A stretch of DNA of 64,000 bases, taken from Rhizobium sp. Root708. Its GTDB lineage: Bacteria; Pseudomonadota; Alphaproteobacteria; Rhizobiales; Rhizobiaceae. A program made the translations under genes and the position numbers. The stretch is taken from assembly GCF_001429725.1 (NCBI RefSeq), contig NZ_LMHV01000044.1:271096-335095 (forward strand), given 5' to 3'. The notes beneath the pieces were generated by a model. The model did not search any database, was not told the DNA's origin, and was given only the letters and a program-made list of their open reading frames with translations. Below are positions 35,601-43,906 of the stretch, piece by piece (the first letter of the stretch is position 1; every line of letters begins with the position of its first letter).

Positions 35601-36141
35601 TCTTGAGATCGAGGAGGGAGCGCGACGTTACATCGAGCTGCGGACCGGGATTGCCGCGGCAGAGCATGCCCTTAGGCTTTATCGCGATCGGCATCGCAGC
35701 GGAATGATGGCGCGAGCATCCGACGCTTTCAGACTGATCAGCCGGGGCAACTATCAGGGCGTGGCCGCACAGCCCGGCAAGGACGGGGAGGTCCTGATTG
35801 CTCGTTCCGCAAGTGACGGATCAAAGCTTTCCGACGAACTTTCGAAGGGCGCTCGTTTCCAGCTTTATCTGGCACTGCGCGTTGCCGGCTACCATGAGTT
35901 CGTCGCGAACCGCCCGCCCGTTCCCTTCGTGGCTGATGACATCATGGAAAGCTTCGACGACTTTCGTGCGGAGGAAGCCTTCAGGCTTTTTGCCGAGATG
36001 GCGAAGCACGGGCAGGTGGTCTACCTCACACACCATCGACACCTCGTGGATATTGCTCGAAAAGCCTGCGAGAGCGTTCGCGTTCACGATCTGGAAGAGA
36101 TCGCCTCCAGGAGAGGATTAGACGTTATCGCAGCCGAGTAG
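32650..36141 (+). CDS. SbcC/YhaN-like AAA ATPase with long coiled coils
   Basis: A 1163-residue Rad50/SbcC-class ATPase of the YhaN type. Walker A is GPNEAGKST at residues 36-44. Long heptad-rich coiled coils occupy roughly 180-1000. The signature region LSKGARFQLYLALRVAGY and Walker B PFVADDIMESFDD are near the C-terminus. No CxxC zinc hook was seen in the coiled coil, unlike SbcC. The start is a TTG at 32650, 3 bases after the nuclease stop. With the nuclease it should process DNA ends or hairpins; a role in plasmid maintenance or phage defence is open. Confidence 0.85.
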   Translation: MRINRLDLTRYGKFTDASIDFGSAPNGSPDLHLIYGPNEAGKSTTLDAILDLIFGISNSTKYGFLHPYATMRIGANIHVAGHDREFVRVKKQQNSLLDHHDKSLADAEIRADLGGIDRDAFATMFSLDEETLVKGGESILASKGNLGELLFSASAGLSDLSRQLLAIRSDADSFYRYRSRSGALGELKARLAELKQDKEALDLQASDYQRLVGERNRLNRAYGEVVTERAGAQRRHDEIGRILRTLPSLSRLGAFKERLDDLAVVPQPPPSWQKELPDLRRLEIEYRVKQQDILRSLETLNKELAEIAPDPAALGLAPRLDELSERKARYLTAEKDIPKLSARAAELAIENILLQLGKPEERSPSRLVLDAATVGTLRELIGAKSGIDMRRSVASDELARIEQALAQHGEAASDLSANQVKAFGLLSATLKSIPQSDHEIALGSLVRRRGASEAALSEALAALLPWNATASELASMPVPSAAKLQAWKIELRDAEEGTRAAQIELDRLEPEFRRLDAEIAVVQRGIGDIDEASAAAALTSRNEAWLQHRQALDVHSADAFEAAMRANDQVIAQRLLHFSETGRLNQLLQRRAAVTADIDTARTVRERALASGNKVRTDVAGFCGQAASCSGLSSHPLEFEEWLRKRDLALKVRNEVNDAEQEIADLRDRLAKSSKLLASAMTNAGLRFDASADIATLVACAEEGLDNFHNAMNRVETVERLRNQRNEREQTLVNATRLADEWNRRWQAACENCWLAEFETLPSVGAVSEILTTLEKLASAVESRESLIDRVQKMEKDVAHFEALVAEFGERLALPSVASTIELAQSIFDAVKVAGRHQERLEKRNGDMEALRSVQRELNMAEEILEKRIGIMVDFFGASGLDEVEACIAVSARRSELSSLIDELEQELIEINSARDIQEVEASAAETDKETLETELARLSPVLEACERRWNDLFHELSKAREALDGIGGDSKVAEIEEERRTTLLEIEEGARRYIELRTGIAAAEHALRLYRDRHRSGMMARASDAFRLISRGNYQGVAAQPGKDGEVLIARSASDGSKLSDELSKGARFQLYLALRVAGYHEFVANRPPVPFVADDIMESFDDFRAEEAFRLFAEMAKHGQVVYLTHHRHLVDIARKACESVRVHDLEEIASRRGLDVIAAE

Positions 36142-36634
36142 CGGCGCCAGGAGATTGATTGTCAGTACGGCCCGCAGTCGACAATCTGCGTTATAAGACA
36201 CTTGACATGTCAACGGCGAGCGCTCGGGGCCAGCCGCTGGCAGAGCGATACACACTCCTTCACCACAAGCGTTCCCAGAGGCGCTGCGTGCTTATCGTGG
36301 CGCCTTGCGATCGTATTTTCCGCTGACGCAGTTGGCTACAGCCGCCTAATGGGGTGGTTCCGCTTACTGTGGTGGGCGCGAGAAATCCTGCAAACGCAGC
36401 GACAACTCCCGCTTGGACAAGCGCGTCTTTATCAATTCCAACGGTCGCAAATCTCCGTCGCCTCGCGTCAACTCACCGCAAATGATCCGTATCGCCTTCT
36501 GAATAAGAAGAAGCACGGCACGATCGAAAGGCAGGATAAGAGCGTGGTCTCTTCCGCCATCGAAACGACTGTGACACGATAGTACTCCCTCAGAGAGCTT
36601 GCAGTTGTCTGATTTCTGCGCCGCTACCTGGTCC
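36142..36634. other. intergenic with decayed sequence
   Basis: The boundary between the YhaO/YhaN operon and the glycan cluster. It contains the short cyclase remnant listed separately; the rest is not recognised. Confidence 0.4.
36301..36357 (+). pseudogene. remnant of an adenylate/guanylate cyclase N-terminus
   Basis: RLAIVFSADAVGYSRLMG is the typical opening of class III cyclases of rhizobia (RRLAAILAADVVGYSRLM-like). The rest of the catalytic domain is missing. A short relic at an island boundary. Confidence 0.4.
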
Positions 36635-37378
36635 TTAATGGTTCCCGCCCCCTCTTAGGCTCCGTTTCAGTCGGCTTTCTGCGTGAGGGTCAACATAATG
36701 AAATAGGGCAGTAGCTCTCACTGCATGCTCGTCGACTGGTTCGTTGGTGTGTATGCTACAATAGCCCCAGAATATATAAAGGTTTCCAGGCGATAGATGG
36801 ACACGCCTCATCCATTTTGGATCGCGAAGCCGAAGAGTCCGCAGCAGCCATTGCGTGAGTTTATTGTCGACAAGCGCTTTGTCGACCAAGTTCATCGCAT
36901 AGGTAGATCGCACACCTCTCGTGTTCGGGATGATCAAGAAATCTCCACGCGGACCCTCGGTGGGGATCTCGATAGGAATGAGGAAGGTGATCAAGTACGA
37001 GTCGTAGTGAAACATGAGCGAATGTTCCATTGCACTTCGACCCGTGAGACAACGCAGAATTTGGTAAAACTCCACCTCAGGGGCGGAGTGGTGGAAGCCG
37101 ATCGAGTACAGTCGAGCGCAGAAATTCTTAAACTGTTCCGAGTGCGCTAGCTCATCCAGGCCCGAGCCCGACATCTCGTCTCGCGCGAGAGAGACTGTCT
37201 TATGCTCTCGTTGGTCCAGTTTGGCGTTGACAAATTGTCGAGCTTTCGCAAGGCCAAGTTCCGACAGAAACGATTTCATGCAGAAGATGCCGGTGGCATC
37301 AATCTGTTGCGCAATCGACCGCACCTGGTGATCTGTCAACGACCCCAACGTCGATGATGTGCCCGATAAATCGTCCAT
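36635..37378 (-). CDS. 2-oxoglutarate/Fe(II) oxygenase-like protein of the glycan cluster
   Basis: A 247-residue protein resembling phytanoyl-CoA-dioxygenase-type enzymes. HYDSYLITFLIP supplies a His-x-Asp pair, IHTNEP a distal His, and VRATALFHYVDPH an Arg that could bind 2-oxoglutarate. Hydroxylation of a sugar or lipid group is inferred only from context. The identification rests on motif order and is moderate. GAGGCC lies 7 bases before the ATG. It heads in the same direction as the nearby glycosyltransferase gene but is about 420 bases away. Confidence 0.55.
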   Translation of the reverse strand: MDDLSGTSSTLGSLTDHQVRSIAQQIDATGIFCMKSFLSELGLAKARQFVNAKLDQREHKTVSLARDEMSGSGLDELAHSEQFKNFCARLYSIGFHHSAPEVEFYQILRCLTGRSAMEHSLMFHYDSYLITFLIPIEIPTEGPRGDFLIIPNTRGVRSTYAMNLVDKALVDNKLTQWLLRTLRLRDPKWMRRVHLSPGNLYIFWGYCSIHTNEPVDEHAVRATALFHYVDPHAESRLKRSLRGGGNH

Positions 37379-37795
37379 AACACGGCCTCAGGTGGGTTAT
37401 TTCCCATTCGGTTTAACCTGACCTCATGTCTGCGAGGAGGGGCGGGTGGGAAACCCGGTCTTCCCACGCTGCATCGCTGCCCCTAAGACCATGAGTGCTC
37501 TTAACGCTATACGCACACTTAATTACCGGCACGCCGAAAACGGCCTAGTCTTATCAACGTCCAAAGCACCGTTACACTCCTGATGCCGACTTGATAACAG
37601 CGTCGGCAATAGCGTCGAGTTTCCGTAAATAGGGCGAGCAGTAACCCGAACTGCCAAGAACGACTTCGGGCCGAACAGTAGTTCGGAAATTCACCCCCTG
37701 TCAAACAAGCAAACGCCGCGCCTGATAAAAAGATATTAACAGGAGGGGGCCACACCCCAAAAGGAAACACTGCATCGCCCATTATTTGAAAACAT
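37379..37795. other. intergenic, AT-rich
   Basis: Separates the oxygenase-like gene from the glycosyltransferase on the same strand. An 87-codon minus frame has no ribosome binding site and is not accepted. It probably holds the oxygenase promoter. Confidence 0.4.
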
Positions 37796-38929
37796 CTATT
37801 TCGAGGCGAGCAGCAAGGCTTCTGCGTGAATTTTTACAATTTTTTCCTCACTGAACCGATCTACGTAGTCCTTCCTGAAGTGGTCATGTTGTTTTTCCGC
37901 ATCGAGATTGTCGCAATAGTAAATCATTGCGTCGACAAGCGAAGAGCCTCCTGTTTTTGAGACGAGCCTGCCTAAACGATCCTCGATCAAAATCTCACTC
38001 GGGCCGAACTCACAATCTGTGGAAATGACCGGCAATCCGAACCGAAGCGCTTCGCAAATAGCAAGCGACCACCCCTCCCATCGTGAGGTGGACACGTAGA
38101 CGTCACTTGCGGCTAATGCAGGTTGAGGATCGATCGGATGCCGCTCTACTTGCACAACGGCCTCAATGCTCAAACGCTGGATCTGCTTGCGCAGGTCGCG
38201 GTCGCCAATACCGTGTCCCACCATCTTTAATCGCGCCTGAGGGCGCTGTTTCACCAACTCGGCGAATGCCTCTAGCAGAATGTCTTGCCCCTTTTGGAAG
38301 GAGAACCTCCCTACATTCACAAACGTCACATGTTCGGGGTCGCGGTTCCCGTTATCGGCGCCCTCAAAGCGTCGCACGGGATTTGGAAGCCATTTCTGCG
38401 GTATTTTGCTCGGAAACATTTCCTGGAACGAGGCTAGTTGCTTGGACGAAGTCCCAAATACGTATGACGCACGATGCAGAAAGTAACGCCTCATGAGGAG
38501 GAATAGAATCCGCGCTTTCAAATGGCTCTTTTCCCGACGAGGGTTACCATGAAGGTGGATCGCAAATTTGCGCGGTAGACCGAGGCAGGAGGCCATCGCG
38601 ATGACCGCAGGTTCGATCTGAGGCACCACAACGAGATCGTAATCCTTGCTTTTAATTACTTTGCGAAACATCAACATCAATTGAAGTCGTCCGCGTGGCC
38701 GAACTTCGATGACATTGTATTTGGGGCAAGGTGGTCGATAATCGTGTCCGGTCGTGTACAGCACATCAATCTCAAACTCGCCGCTGAATCGCTCAGCTAG
38801 ACCGGCACAAACAGTGTCCACGACGCGCTCGATCCCCGCAAAGACGGCTGTTCCAGGCTGGATGTAAAGGACCCGACGCCGTCCCGGCGAAAGCCGCGTG
38901 GTTCCCGCGTTCACCTGGTAGGTGTCCAT
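37796..38929 (-). CDS. GT4-family glycosyltransferase
   Basis: A 377-residue GT-B glycosyltransferase. YIQPGTAVFAGIERVVDTV is the acceptor-side N-terminal motif, FVNVGRFSFQKGQDILLEAF starts the second Rossmann half, and SRWEGWSLAICEAL carries the conserved E..(7)..E nucleotide-sugar motif. It transfers a sugar from an NDP or UDP donor to a growing glycan. The ATG at 38929 is preferred over one 35 codons earlier; AAGGGGAC is upstream. Divergent from the GMC oxidoreductase gene. Confidence 0.85.
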   Translation of the reverse strand: MDTYQVNAGTTRLSPGRRRVLYIQPGTAVFAGIERVVDTVCAGLAERFSGEFEIDVLYTTGHDYRPPCPKYNVIEVRPRGRLQLMLMFRKVIKSKDYDLVVVPQIEPAVIAMASCLGLPRKFAIHLHGNPRREKSHLKARILFLLMRRYFLHRASYVFGTSSKQLASFQEMFPSKIPQKWLPNPVRRFEGADNGNRDPEHVTFVNVGRFSFQKGQDILLEAFAELVKQRPQARLKMVGHGIGDRDLRKQIQRLSIEAVVQVERHPIDPQPALAASDVYVSTSRWEGWSLAICEALRFGLPVISTDCEFGPSEILIEDRLGRLVSKTGGSSLVDAMIYYCDNLDAEKQHDHFRKDYVDRFSEEKIVKIHAEALLLASK

Positions 38930-39111
38930 ACGAGCCGTCCCCTTGATCTGGTCGATCAGCGTAGTATAGTACAATAAAAGCACATCGCGAATGCTGAGAA
39001 AATGTCTCAAGAGAAGCCGTTCTAATATTCGCAAAGGGTTTCTCGAATAATTTCAAGTTAGATTGCCTAGCCCTTACGTCAAAAGTTTAAACAACCAGGG
39101 CGCGCTGCACG

Positions 39112-40746
39112 ATGGAGTCTATAGATCTACAGTCGATCAATCACGAGGATGCCGTACCTTTTCCCAATTTTGACATCTGCATCGTGGGATCCGGACCTGC
39201 AGGAAGCACCATTGCCAAGGAGCTTTCGGGAACCAGACAACGCGTGGTCATTCTCGAGAGCGGGGGCTTCGAACGCACCGAGATTGCTGACGCACTGAAC
39301 GAGATCGAAAACATAGGACGTGTCCGGGCGGTCGATCAGTGGTCCGTCCGCAATCGTATTGTCGGAGGGAGTTCCCATACGTGGGGGGGGCGGTGCGGCA
39401 CTTTCGACGATATTGATTTCGAACGCCGTTCATGGGTTTCCCATTCAGGCTGGCCGATCAAGGCGGATGAGTTGGCTCCTTACTTCGATAGGAGCGTTGA
39501 TCATCTTGGGCTAGCCGTCGGCAGCGGTTTTAGCGGCGAGAGTTTCTGGAAGTTTGCGGGAAAAAATGCCCCGACCAGCGAGGTCGACCCATCCTTGCTA
39601 CTTCCCTTCTTCTGGCAGTTCAGTCGGGATCGAGAGGAGTCGTACCCCTTCGAATATATGCGCTTCGGTCGGCACTTGACTCGAAATCTCGGCGAGAATG
39701 TCACGCTATTGACCAGTGCGACCGCGACGAGGGTGCTTGTCAACGAAAACCGGTGGGCGCACGCTGTCGAAATCGCGACGTCGGATGGGCGTCGGCACGT
39801 CCTGAGTGCGCGGACGATTATCCTTTGTGCGGGCGGGATCGAGAACGCTCGCCTCTTATTGAATTCAACATCCGACGGCAGCAAGGGGCTCGGCAACGAT
39901 CACGACCAGGTCGGGCGGTATCTAATGGATCATATCCGTGGCCCTGTAGGCTCCTTCGATGTGCCGGGTTCGCAGTCACTCCAGCGGCGTTTTGGTCGCT
40001 ACAACGTCAAGGGGCACTTGTTCCGCGCCGGATTGCGATTGAGTCCAGAGCTCCAAAGACGTGAGCGCCTTCTTAATTCGGCTGTTTGGCTCGGAGAGGT
40101 GCTCGCGCCCGACGATCCATGGGACGCCTTGCGACGTTTTGCAGGCCGGCATCCCAATCTTCCAAGAGATGCCGTTACCTTGGTAAGAAACACCAATCTT
40201 CTCCTTCGCGGCGTGAGCGACTATTTCGGCGCTCGAAATGGCTTTCCCCGCAAGCTGCAGGCGCTGACGCTTGAGTGCATGTGCGAGCAGATGCCCGATC
40301 CGAACAGCCGAATTACTTTGTCAGCGCGTTGCGACCATTTGGGAGTTCCCTTGCCAAAGGTGGACTGGCGCAGCCATTCCGATGAAGACCGAACCATGTG
40401 GCGTATGGCCGAATTCGTGACTGAAGAATTTGCCAGAATAGGCATTCGGACGCCGAAACTGGCCGAATGGGTTCGCGATCGGGCGCCAATCCCTGCGAAT
40501 TTCGTCGATGTCGCTCATCCCACCGGTACCACCAGGATGTCGGCCTCTCCAACTCGAGGCGTTGTTGATGAGAATTGCGAAGTGAATGGGACCACCGGCG
40601 TATTTATCGCGGGAAGTTCCGTGTTCCCCACTGCTGGACATTGCAATCCGACGCAAATGATCGTCGCGATGGCGATCCGTCTTGCCGATCACATCAAGGC
40701 CCTTGCGCATGCGCAAGCCAAACCGACGGCAGTTGCTCATGCCTGA
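39112..40746 (+). CDS. GMC-family FAD oxidoreductase of the glycan cluster
   Basis: A 544-residue flavoenzyme. CIVGSGPAGSTIAKELSG at residues 23-40 binds FAD, GGSSHTWGG is the second FAD contact, CAGGIENARLLL the third. The C-terminal substrate domain has HPTGTTRMS and FPTAGHCNPTQMIVAMAIRLADH with the catalytic His/Asn pair. Members near glycosyltransferase genes are thought to oxidise a sugar alcohol group. Its last 8 bases overlap the start of the epimerase gene, so the two are translationally coupled. Confidence 0.85.
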   Translation: MESIDLQSINHEDAVPFPNFDICIVGSGPAGSTIAKELSGTRQRVVILESGGFERTEIADALNEIENIGRVRAVDQWSVRNRIVGGSSHTWGGRCGTFDDIDFERRSWVSHSGWPIKADELAPYFDRSVDHLGLAVGSGFSGESFWKFAGKNAPTSEVDPSLLLPFFWQFSRDREESYPFEYMRFGRHLTRNLGENVTLLTSATATRVLVNENRWAHAVEIATSDGRRHVLSARTIILCAGGIENARLLLNSTSDGSKGLGNDHDQVGRYLMDHIRGPVGSFDVPGSQSLQRRFGRYNVKGHLFRAGLRLSPELQRRERLLNSAVWLGEVLAPDDPWDALRRFAGRHPNLPRDAVTLVRNTNLLLRGVSDYFGARNGFPRKLQALTLECMCEQMPDPNSRITLSARCDHLGVPLPKVDWRSHSDEDRTMWRMAEFVTEEFARIGIRTPKLAEWVRDRAPIPANFVDVAHPTGTTRMSASPTRGVVDENCEVNGTTGVFIAGSSVFPTAGHCNPTQMIVAMAIRLADHIKALAHAQAKPTAVAHA

Positions 40747-41746
40747 TGCATTGGTTCTCGTCACCGGCGCAACCGGCCGGATTGGTAAGGTTGTCGTCGC
40801 CGATCTTTTGGACCGTGGATATCGCGTCCGGGCTACTACTAGACAAGCAGCCGCTGAAGACTGCCGGGAAGGAATTGAGTGGCGAGTGGTCAATTTCGCG
40901 AGCCTGTGCGACTATCCCCTCTTGGTTGAAGGATGCGATGCGATAATTCACCTAGCAGCGGAACTAGGAGACAAATATAGGATGTTGCAGGTCAATGTCG
41001 GAGCAACCCGGCTTTTGGCAAAGGCCGCGGAGAAAGCTGGGATAGGCGCTTTTTGCTATGCCAGTTCCGTATCGGTCTACGGTAGTGGTCGCACCGTTGA
41101 AATCGACGAGGGTTCTGCAGTCTTGACTCACGATCGCGACGATCGGTCGGAATACTGGGCACTGCCCTATGTACGCGAGTACGGACGGACGAAGCTTTGT
41201 GGCGAAATGGGGCTTCGCGATGCTGCTTGGCAAACCCGCTACATCATACTGCGCCCCACGGTCGTTGTCAGCGTCGCCGAAATTATAGGTATACGCGACT
41301 GGAGCCCTGTCAAGCGTCTCCTGGCCGCGCACCGGCATGCACATCACATCTACGTTGGGGATGTCTCCGACGCGTTGATCTGGTTCATGCAGCGGGCTCT
41401 GGATGGGGCCTATAAACCGGGTGAGGTCGCCGTCTACAATCTCGCCGAAGACGATTGTGCGACGCGTCGCCACATCGACTTTATGCGCCGGGCGTATCCG
41501 GTGAGCAGAGACTCACGATATCGACCATTGGAGGTGCACTGGTTTGCCGACTGGATGCACGACTTTCTCCGCTTTCATACACTTCCGCTTCGAAATCCGC
41601 TGTGGCGGATGCGGTTCGCCAATGATCGATTAAAAGCATCGGGTTATCGCTTCCGGTACGGAATGGAAAAAGCCGTTGACCAAGCGATCGCGCAACTGCG
41701 CAAAGAGTCGCAAGAAAACCGAGGTGGCTCGAGACACCCGCTGTGA
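40739..41746 (+). CDS. NAD-dependent epimerase/dehydratase
   Basis: A 335-residue extended short-chain dehydrogenase. LVTGATGRIGKVVVADLLD is the NAD-binding loop, IIHLAAELGDK the typical second motif, and YVREYGRTK carries the YxxxK catalytic pair preceded by ASSVSVYG. It probably oxidises, reduces or epimerises a nucleotide sugar or the product of the coupled GMC enzyme. It overlaps the GMC stop by ATGCCTGA. Confidence 0.85.
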   Translation: MPDALVLVTGATGRIGKVVVADLLDRGYRVRATTRQAAAEDCREGIEWRVVNFASLCDYPLLVEGCDAIIHLAAELGDKYRMLQVNVGATRLLAKAAEKAGIGAFCYASSVSVYGSGRTVEIDEGSAVLTHDRDDRSEYWALPYVREYGRTKLCGEMGLRDAAWQTRYIILRPTVVVSVAEIIGIRDWSPVKRLLAAHRHAHHIYVGDVSDALIWFMQRALDGAYKPGEVAVYNLAEDDCATRRHIDFMRRAYPVSRDSRYRPLEVHWFADWMHDFLRFHTLPLRNPLWRMRFANDRLKASGYRFRYGMEKAVDQAIAQLRKESQENRGGSRHPL

Positions 41747-41754
41747 GGAAGTGT

Positions 41755-43194
41755 TCACCGCCTGTCAACTAGCTCCAGACGACCTGCGCCAGCTTTCAAT
41801 CGAATTCCAAGTAAGGCAAGCGCTACACCATAGGCGGCGGCTCCAGAACTGGCTACTGATATAAGCTCAACTGTATTACTGAGGCTTAAATCCGCCAATT
41901 CGTGGCGAAGAATCCAGACCCAAGACCACATGACCATCCCAGCCAAAGCGATCTTCCAGAGATTTCGCAATTGGTCTCCGACTGGGAGGCCTAGCAGTGC
42001 CTCCGCAGTTTTGAGATAGAAACCGAACATGATGAACGATAGGACGAGTCTCGCATAACTTACGCCCAAGATCGAATTAGCATAGAAACCAATCGGCAAT
42101 AGCACGAGCCGAAAGCAGAAGTCGATCGCGTTCAAGCGAAAGACCACGATCGGTCGGTCAATCGCGACGCTGACCGAGTATAGCGTCTGGAAGTACGGGG
42201 TCGGCACGACGGCAACGGCCAGGATGCTGAGAATAGGAGCAGCCTCCTGCCACTTCGACCCTAAAAGAATGCTTGTTGCAAGATCGGCCGTCACGCTGAT
42301 ACCAACGCACACCGGGATCGAGATGATCATCGCAAACCTCGCGGCCTTAAGAAAAGCCCCTCTGACCCGAATAGGATCCGAATTGATCTGCGAAAATGCT
42401 GCCATGACCGGCTGAAGTGCCGGACCGATTATACTTTGGGTCGGGATAACGGAGATATCGTTCGCAACGGCGTAGCGGCCAAGACCCGCGCGATCGGAGA
42501 AGACGCCGATCATGAAGCGGTCAAATTGCCAGTTCAACGCAGAGATCAACTGAGCCGAACTGAACCAGCCCATGAAGCCGGCGAAGTCGGAAAACCGGAC
42601 AAGAGAAATCGCTGGCCGATAGGGAGCCAATACATAAGAAACGATGCTTGAGCCGACCGACACTATTACATAATTGGCCACTATGGCCCAATAGGAGCCG
42701 CCCTTTAAAACGATGACCGTCGCAACAACACTGGCGACAAGCTTACCGACCACCTCGAGAATAAAAGTTTGCTTGAAGTTCATCTCTCGCGCGTAAACAA
42801 CCATGGCAGGGCTGGCAAAAGCCCGCGAAATAGGACCGAGCGCGAGCACGCAAACGAGAGGAGGCAATAGCGGTTCGTGGTTGAGTAGTGAAAAGGGGAG
42901 CGCGGCGCATAAGATGAGCACAGCCATTACGCCGCAACGAACGACATTGAGCGTGAAGCCCGTGTCCAGATGACGTTTGTCGATCGCGGGAAGACGCACC
43001 AATGCCTGCGTTACAGGGACCTCCAGCACCGTGTCGACGATTACGACAAGAGAGGTTGCGAGTGCCGCGATACCGAAGTCCGAGGGAGACAACATCCGGG
43101 CCAGAATAAGCAGTGTAAAGAAGTCGATGGCCCGCCCAATGAAACGGGAAAAGACGAGCCATCCGGCGCCTTGGAAAGCTTTGAGCGCAAGCAC
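41755..43194 (-). CDS. polysaccharide flippase (Wzx/ExoT-like, MOP superfamily)
   Basis: A 479-residue membrane protein with about 12 hydrophobic segments. LARMLSPSDFGIAALATSL near the N-terminus and FDRFMIGVFSDRAGLGRYAVA are typical of lipid-linked oligosaccharide flippases, which move undecaprenyl-linked repeat units to the periplasm. The start is a GTG at 43194 after CGGGAG. It is convergent with the epimerase gene, with an 8-base gap. A flippase beside glycosyltransferases argues that the product is exported. Confidence 0.85.
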   Translation of the reverse strand: MLALKAFQGAGWLVFSRFIGRAIDFFTLLILARMLSPSDFGIAALATSLVVIVDTVLEVPVTQALVRLPAIDKRHLDTGFTLNVVRCGVMAVLILCAALPFSLLNHEPLLPPLVCVLALGPISRAFASPAMVVYAREMNFKQTFILEVVGKLVASVVATVIVLKGGSYWAIVANYVIVSVGSSIVSYVLAPYRPAISLVRFSDFAGFMGWFSSAQLISALNWQFDRFMIGVFSDRAGLGRYAVANDISVIPTQSIIGPALQPVMAAFSQINSDPIRVRGAFLKAARFAMIISIPVCVGISVTADLATSILLGSKWQEAAPILSILAVAVVPTPYFQTLYSVSVAIDRPIVVFRLNAIDFCFRLVLLPIGFYANSILGVSYARLVLSFIMFGFYLKTAEALLGLPVGDQLRNLWKIALAGMVMWSWVWILRHELADLSLSNTVELISVASSGAAAYGVALALLGIRLKAGAGRLELVDRR

Positions 43195-43906
43195 GATTTA
43201 CTCCCGATTTCGTCGCCTAAGCAACTACGACTGACGTCAGGGACTCGACAATTCTTTCTTAATATCTCCCCCATTGCTGCGACCGGTGGAGAAAGCGAAC
43301 GAAGCGGGGAACGACGCCCGCCGATCAAAAATAACGCAACGGAATATGGGCGACTTCGAGCGTTGAAAATACGACAGAATTCACCTGGGTGAGCTCACGA
43401 GGTACCGCACACTTCCGCCGATCCTGCGACTTTATCGGCCGGGCTAGGGCCGGATCTCCGACAAACATTTCTTCGTCTCTCAGGCGCTGGGACCCGGTTA
43501 AGTTGGAACTCCAAATTCAGCATCCGCCGGTGCTGCGATCAAAGTGCATCGCATCACAAGAGTTTCGAAAATGTCGGTCGAAATGAGGTCGATGCCCCAT
43601 CAAGTGGTTTGAGAAGAACATCCAGTTCTCGCCGGCGCACTGCCCTATCCTCCGCGCCCGTCAGGTCTGTTTTGCCGTTCACGCAGCTCCGTTGCGAACG
43701 CAAGAAAGGCGTTCCGCAAACAAAGATTAAAGCTATCTAGCAGGAGTTTGTTGACGTCATCAAGTCAAAAGCTCAATCGTTTGGGAGGAGTTAAAATGGC
43801 GTTGCTGCAGACGGGCTAAAGTAAGTATTAGGTCAGGCATAGACTTGGAGGCGTGCTAACAATATCATGGTGGTACGCTGGGTTCCCGGTCTCTCGTTGG
43901 TGTTAG
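43195..43906. other. divergent promoter region of the glycan cluster
   Basis: About 700 bases without a supported gene, between the leftward flippase gene and the rightward FAD-oxidoreductase/glycosyltransferase operon. It probably holds the regulatory sites. No clear palindrome was identified by eye. Confidence 0.4.
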
